DNA from: Sphingopyxis sp. Root154
GTDB taxonomy: Bacteria > Pseudomonadota > Alphaproteobacteria > Sphingomonadales > Sphingomonadaceae
Assembly: GCF_001427105.1 (NCBI RefSeq)
Contig: NZ_LMGI01000004.1
Coordinates: 310,001-374,000 of the forward strand
Reading direction: 5' to 3'
Length of the DNA stretch: 64,000 nt
Shown here: positions 60,521 to 64,000 of the stretch, piece by piece
Layout of the letters: every line of letters begins with the position of its first letter
Numbering within the stretch: the first letter of the stretch is position 1
Notes under the pieces: model-generated
What the model was told of the DNA's origin: nothing
Seen by the model: only the letters and a program-made list of their open reading frames with translations
The model's database searches: none
Translations under genes and position numbers: made by a program

Positions 60521-60537
60521 GTTACATAAATATAACA
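60520..60537. promoter_or_regulatory. TGTTA-N8-TAACA palindrome at the ArsR start
   Basis: Inverted repeat TGTTA (60520-60524) and TAACA (60533-60537), overlapping the ArsR start codon and lying 32 bases upstream of the SRPBCC start. It suits an autoregulatory ArsR operator acting on both divergent genes. Confidence 0.6.
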
Positions 60538-60568
60538 TAATAGGGTGCGACTCAAGCGGAGAATGGAC

Positions 60569-61051
60569 ATGGAACTAAAATTCAGGGTCGCGGCGCGGAT
60601 CGCGAAGCCGGTGCACGAGGTGTTCGAGGCGGTCGCAGACCCCGCGAAGCTGTCGAACTATTTCACCACGGGCGGCGCGAAGGGCCGGCTCGAAACCGGC
60701 GCCACGGTCGAATGGGACTTTCACGACTTTCCCGGTGCCTTTCCGGTCTGGGTGATCGAGGTGGTGCCCGACGAGAAAATCGTCCTCGAATGGCAGGCGA
60801 ACGAGGGCGAGCCGCCCAATGTGGAAGGCGGCGCGCACAAGGACGCCGATTACCGGACGCGCGTGACGATGAGCTTCAAGGGGCTCGACGACGGGCGCAC
60901 GCTCGTCGAGATAGCCGAGGAAGGCTGGCGCGAAAATCAGGGAGCGCTCGGCGCCTCCTACGGCAATTGCCAGGGCTGGTCGCAAATGCTCTGCGCGCTC
61001 AAGGCATGGACCGAGCACGGGATCAACCTGCGCGAGGGCATGTATATCTAG
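60569..61051 (+). CDS. SRPBCC (AHSA1/START-like) protein
   Basis: 160 residues from the ATG at 60569 (GGAGA 6 bases upstream; other starts at 60545 and 60563 have poor spacing). The Bet v1/AHSA1-like pattern is clear: RIAKPVHEVFEAVADPAKL, VEWDFHDFPG and a C-terminal helix around GWSQMLCALKAW. Ligand unknown. Likely controlled with the divergent ArsR gene. Confidence 0.85.
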   Translation: MELKFRVAARIAKPVHEVFEAVADPAKLSNYFTTGGAKGRLETGATVEWDFHDFPGAFPVWVIEVVPDEKIVLEWQANEGEPPNVEGGAHKDADYRTRVTMSFKGLDDGRTLVEIAEEGWRENQGALGASYGNCQGWSQMLCALKAWTEHGINLREGMYI

Positions 61052-61124
61052 TCGCGTCGCCGCGTGTGGAGCAGCCATCGCGGGCGGCGTTGCGAACGAC
61101 GCGGCCGGGCGATAGGCTGGCCGC

Positions 61125-61859
61125 ATGACAAGCGCACCGCCGGTGATGGTCCTCGGTTGCGGCCGAAGCGGCACCTCGATCTTCGGCGAGCTGTTCGACG
61201 GCCTCGATCGCTACATCTATCAAAGCGAACCGGCGTTCGAGGCGGTGCTGGCCGCCGACTACAGCACGCCGCAGGCGTTCAAGGTGCCGCGCGAAAGCGA
61301 GCTTCATCCGGCAAGGCGGGGCCTGTCCTTTCCGCTCGACCGCTTTCTGGCGGTGGCGCCCCGCGCCCGGTTATTCTGGATCGTGCGAAACCCGCTCGAC
61401 GCCGTCTGTTCGTTGCGGGTCGGAATCGCGAAGCAATGGGGGCATCATCCAAGGCCGCCCGACTGGAGGGATTGGCTTGCGAAGCCGCTGATTGCGCGAT
61501 GCGCGCATCATTGGGAATTCCTCAATCGCGCAGGATATGCGCAGGTAGAACATTGCGCCACGCTGGTCCGGTTCGAGGAGATGATCGCCGATCCGGTGCA
61601 GTTTTGGGCCCGGATATGCGCGGTTCTGGCGATCGATCCCGCCGCCAATGCCCCGCATCTCGCGAGGTGGGCGAAGCGGGTGCAGAACAGCAACAACAAG
61701 GACTTTATCGAAGCGCAGACCTCGCGGAGCTACTCACGGCCGGACCATAGGGTCCGCGTCGACCGCTGGCGCGAGAATCTGACCGACGAAGAGGCCGCTG
61801 CGATCTGGGATATCGTCGGCGAGACCGCTCAGGCGCTGGGCTACCGCGCCCCGGCTTGA
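61125..61859 (+). CDS. Sulfotransferase family protein
   Basis: 244 residues. PAPS-binding loop GCGRSGTS (11-18) and the 3'-phosphate signature FWIVRNPLDAVCS. Short single-domain form, without the TPR region of the protein at 39861. Acceptor unknown. No clear ribosome-binding site before the ATG. Confidence 0.82.
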   Translation: MTSAPPVMVLGCGRSGTSIFGELFDGLDRYIYQSEPAFEAVLAADYSTPQAFKVPRESELHPARRGLSFPLDRFLAVAPRARLFWIVRNPLDAVCSLRVGIAKQWGHHPRPPDWRDWLAKPLIARCAHHWEFLNRAGYAQVEHCATLVRFEEMIADPVQFWARICAVLAIDPAANAPHLARWAKRVQNSNNKDFIEAQTSRSYSRPDHRVRVDRWRENLTDEEAAAIWDIVGETAQALGYRAPA

Positions 61860-61880
61860 AATCGGCGCTGAGGACGGGCG

Positions 61881-62318
61881 TCAGCCCGGAATTTCCAAGT
61901 GCAGTGGCCGCGAGCCGATCGGGGCGCCGGTGTTGGCGTCGACCACGACGGGGCGCACGGCCTTGCCCGTCGCGGCGTCGAGGTGGCGGCTGAGCGTGCC
62001 GGCGCCGTTATATTTGCGCCCCCACGCGCCGATCGCCATCAGGATCGGCAGGAAGTCGCGCCCCGCGTCGGTGAGCAGATATTCGTCGCGCGGCGGGCGC
62101 TGGCTATAGCGTTTTTTCTCGATCAATCCCGTTTCGACAAGCGCCGACAGCCGCCGCGACAGGATGTTCGGCGCGATGCCGAGGCTCGTGCGCAATTGCT
62201 CGTACCGCGTCAGTCCGCGCTCGATATCGCGGAGCACCAGCATGCTCCAGCGGTCGCCGACGCGCATCAACCCGCGGTCGACGGGGCAGGTGCCCAGATT
62301 ATTTTCGTCGCTGCTCAT
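61881..62318 (-). CDS. HxlR-family transcriptional regulator
   Basis: 145 residues from the ATG at 62318; a GTG at 62327 is an alternative. HxlR winged helix with CPVDRGLMRVGDRWSMLVLRD and APNILSRRLSALVETGLIEK. The family often senses redox or electrophilic compounds through the N-terminal Cys. It is divergent from the short-chain dehydrogenase gene, the usual target arrangement. Confidence 0.9.
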   Translation of the reverse strand: MSSDENNLGTCPVDRGLMRVGDRWSMLVLRDIERGLTRYEQLRTSLGIAPNILSRRLSALVETGLIEKKRYSQRPPRDEYLLTDAGRDFLPILMAIGAWGRKYNGAGTLSRHLDAATGKAVRPVVVDANTGAPIGSRPLHLEIPG

Positions 62319-62390
62319 TGAAGTCACATAAGGCAGTCACTATCATTTTGCAAGCGACTCGCTCCGGGCCGCCTCATAAGGAGCAATGAT

Positions 62391-63194
62391 ATGACCATCC
62401 CCACTGGAACGGCCCTGATCACGGGCGCTTCGACCGGCCTTGGCGCCGTCTATGCCGACCGCCTCGCCAAGCGCGGACACGACCTGATCCTTGTCGCGCG
62501 CAACGGCGCGCAGATGGAAGAACTCGCCGCAAAGCTGCGCGCCGAAACCGGTGCCCAAGTCGATGTGATCGCCGCCGACCTGACCAAGAGCGACGATGTT
62601 ACGCGGATCGAGCAGCGGCTGATCGATGACGCCGCGATAACGCTGTTCGTAAATAATGCCGGCATGTCGCTGAACGGCGGCACGCTGGAGAATAGTCCCG
62701 TCGAGATCGAGACGATCATCGCGCTCAACATAACCGCCGCAGCGCGGCTCGCGATCGCCGCGGGCAAGGCGTTCGGCGCGCGCGGCAAGGGTGCGATCGT
62801 CAACATCGCCTCGGTGCTCGCGCTCGCTCCCGAAACGTTCGAGGGCGTGTACAGCGGTTCGAAGGCGTTCCTGTTGAACCTCAGCCATGCGCTCGCGACG
62901 ACGGGCCGCGAAAAGGGCTTCCACGTCCAGGCGGTCCTCCCGGGCGCAACGCGCACAGAGATCTGGGAACGCTCGGGCAAGGATGTCGACGCCTTCCCGG
63001 CCGAGATGGTGATGAGCGCCGGCGACCTCGTCGATGCCGCGCTGCTCGGGCTCGACCGAGGCGAAGAAGTGACAATTCCGCCGCTTGCCGACGAGGGTCA
63101 GTGGAAGGATTATCATGCCGCGCGGCTCGCGATGGGGCCGAACCTGTCGAAGCGCGACCTGGCGCTGCGGTATCTGGTCAGCGAAGCGGTTTGA
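62391..63194 (+). CDS. Short-chain dehydrogenase/reductase (SDR)
   Basis: 267 residues. Cofactor loop TGASTGLG (11-18), NNAG (88-91) and the catalytic Tyr154-x3-Lys158 (VYSGSKAF), with a Ser in the expected VNIASV region. AAGGAGC precedes the ATG. NAD(P)-dependent oxidoreductase, substrate unknown, probably regulated by the divergent HxlR protein. Confidence 0.9.
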   Translation: MTIPTGTALITGASTGLGAVYADRLAKRGHDLILVARNGAQMEELAAKLRAETGAQVDVIAADLTKSDDVTRIEQRLIDDAAITLFVNNAGMSLNGGTLENSPVEIETIIALNITAAARLAIAAGKAFGARGKGAIVNIASVLALAPETFEGVYSGSKAFLLNLSHALATTGREKGFHVQAVLPGATRTEIWERSGKDVDAFPAEMVMSAGDLVDAALLGLDRGEEVTIPPLADEGQWKDYHAARLAMGPNLSKRDLALRYLVSEAV

Positions 63195-63264
63195 CGTAGA
63201 TCCCCTCCCTGTGGCTGAAGGCTGCAGGGGGGAGAGCTTCCGACCGGAAGTTGCCGATAGAGAT

Positions 63265-63351
63265 GTGAACCCCGACGAAAGCCGGGGCCCAGAATTCCAA
63301 CGCTAACCTTGCGCTTTTCCGCACTGGGCCCCGGCTTTCGCCGGGGTGCAC
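63265..63351. repeat. REP-like inverted repeat between the two SDR genes
   Basis: Arms of 28 bases at 63265-63292 and 63324-63351 pair with two mismatches; both carry GCCGGGGCCCAG or its complement. A separate family from the repeats at 7611, 17152 and 24133. It lies between convergent genes. A second, imperfect hairpin at about 63200-63232 may act as a terminator for the upstream SDR. Confidence 0.82.
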
Positions 63352-63383
63352 AAAGGGACAGCTCTCCACCCCAAAGCGGTCAT

Positions 63384-64000
63384 TTACGCATTGCGCGCCA
63401 TCAACCCGCCGTCGACCGGGATCACCGCGCCCGTGATGTAGCTGGCGGCGGGCAGGACGAGGCTGAGCGTCATATGGGCGACTTCCTCGGACTCGCCATA
63501 GCGGCGGAGCGTGGTTCGGCGCCTTGCGAAGATCGCTTTGTCTTCGTCGGGCACCTTGTCGGTCATGCCGGTACGGATCGGGCCGGGGCAGATGCAGTTT
63601 ACCGTGATGCCGTCCTTGCCGAGGTCGACCGCAAGCCCGCGCGTCAGACCGACCGCCCCCGATTTGGCCGCAACATAAGGCGTATCGCCGGGCGTCGCGC
63701 CGAGCCCCTCGGTCGACGCGATGTTGACGATGCGTGCGACGTCGCTTTTGCGGAGCCATGGCAGTGCGGCGCGAACCATGCGCTGGTGCGCGGTCAGCAT
63801 CACCGCGATCGCGCGATGCCAGATCGCCTCATATTCGTCCTCGGCGTCGAGCGGGGCGAAGCTCGAGATGCCGGCGTTGTTGATGAGGATGTCGATGCCG
63901 CCGAAGGTGTCGGCGATTTCGGCGACGGTGCGTTTGATGGCCTCCCCGTCGGCAACGTCGAGCGCGAAGGCCTTGGCGTTTGGTCCGGCTTCAGCCGCAA
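63384..64000 (-). CDS. Short-chain dehydrogenase/reductase (SDR), N-terminus beyond window edge
   Basis: The frame is open from the stop at 63384 to the right edge, about 205 residues. The NNAG motif (near 63875), TPYVAAKSG with the catalytic Tyr and Lys (near 63677) and the C-terminal GAVIPVDGGLMARNA are typical of classical SDRs. The Rossmann glycine motif must lie beyond the window. An internal ATG at 63803 would miss the NNAG motif, so it is not the start. Confidence 0.88.
   Translation of the reverse strand, partial: AAEAGPNAKAFALDVADGEAIKRTVAEIADTFGGIDILINNAGISSFAPLDAEDEYEAIWHRAIAVMLTAHQRMVRAALPWLRKSDVARIVNIASTEGLGATPGDTPYVAAKSGAVGLTRGLAVDLGKDGITVNCICPGPIRTGMTDKVPDEDKAIFARRRTTLRRYGESEEVAHMTLSLVLPAASYITGAVIPVDGGLMARNA

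Overview
The window is GC-rich, gene-dense chromosomal DNA from an alphaproteobacterium. Several things point to Sphingomonadaceae, most likely Sphingopyxis or a close relative: an alphaproteobacterial SUV3-type helicase, a zinc-independent type HemB, an S16 protein with a long Ala/Glu tail, a TonB-dependent receptor, a PATR-type autotransporter, and several families of REP-like hairpins between genes. The genus is an inference; no rRNA or other marker is present to settle it.

Layout. (1) 1-12.0 kb is housekeeping: a left-truncated SUV3-like helicase, an M23 murein hydrolase, hemB, a membrane spermidine-synthase-like fusion, a gamma carbonic anhydrase, then a minus-strand run dapF-mtaB-ftsY-yciB linked by 4-base overlaps and followed by a PuuD-type membrane protein. 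(2) 12.0-14.2 kb holds a frameshifted DUF559 gene framed by near-identical inverted repeats, and a GGDEF/EAL protein. (3) 14.4-24.1 kb carries ffh, rpsP and rimM, then trmD and rplS. The usual rpsP-rimM-trmD-rplS operon is split by about 4 kb holding a serine hydrolase, a LysR regulator, an AdaA-like protein and an SRPBCC protein. A DUF1287 protein and asd follow. (4) 24.2-30.0 kb is accessory metabolism (DDAH-like hydrolase, DUF2238 membrane protein, lipoprotein, GFA protein) and a MarR-controlled EmrAB-type efflux operon with a perfect palindromic operator. (5) 30.5-39.8 kb is transport and signalling: a LysE-family exporter, a TonB-dependent receptor divergent from a DesK/NarL-type two-component system, a 20-codon ORF with a strong ribosome-binding site ahead of an ABC exporter, and a LysR/DHA2-MFS divergent pair. 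(6) 39.9-56.3 kb is a TPR-sulfotransferase divergent from one giant autotransporter of about 4,838 residues, a quarter of the window. (7) 56.8-64 kb contains an HCCA-isomerase-like protein, an alpha/beta hydrolase, an M2 peptidase, an ArsR/SRPBCC divergent pair, a sulfotransferase, an HxlR/SDR divergent pair and a second, right-truncated SDR.

The least ordinary features are the giant autotransporter, whose passenger looks like five passenger-type units joined in one reading frame with a few cysteine pairs spaced about one beta-helix rung apart; the DUF559 cassette bounded by inverted repeats; the short ORF between a two-component system and an ABC exporter; and several clear palindromic operator candidates upstream of regulators.

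All calls come from reading the sequence and recognising families; no database search was run. Start codons were chosen by Shine-Dalgarno spacing and family N-termini, and several are non-ATG.
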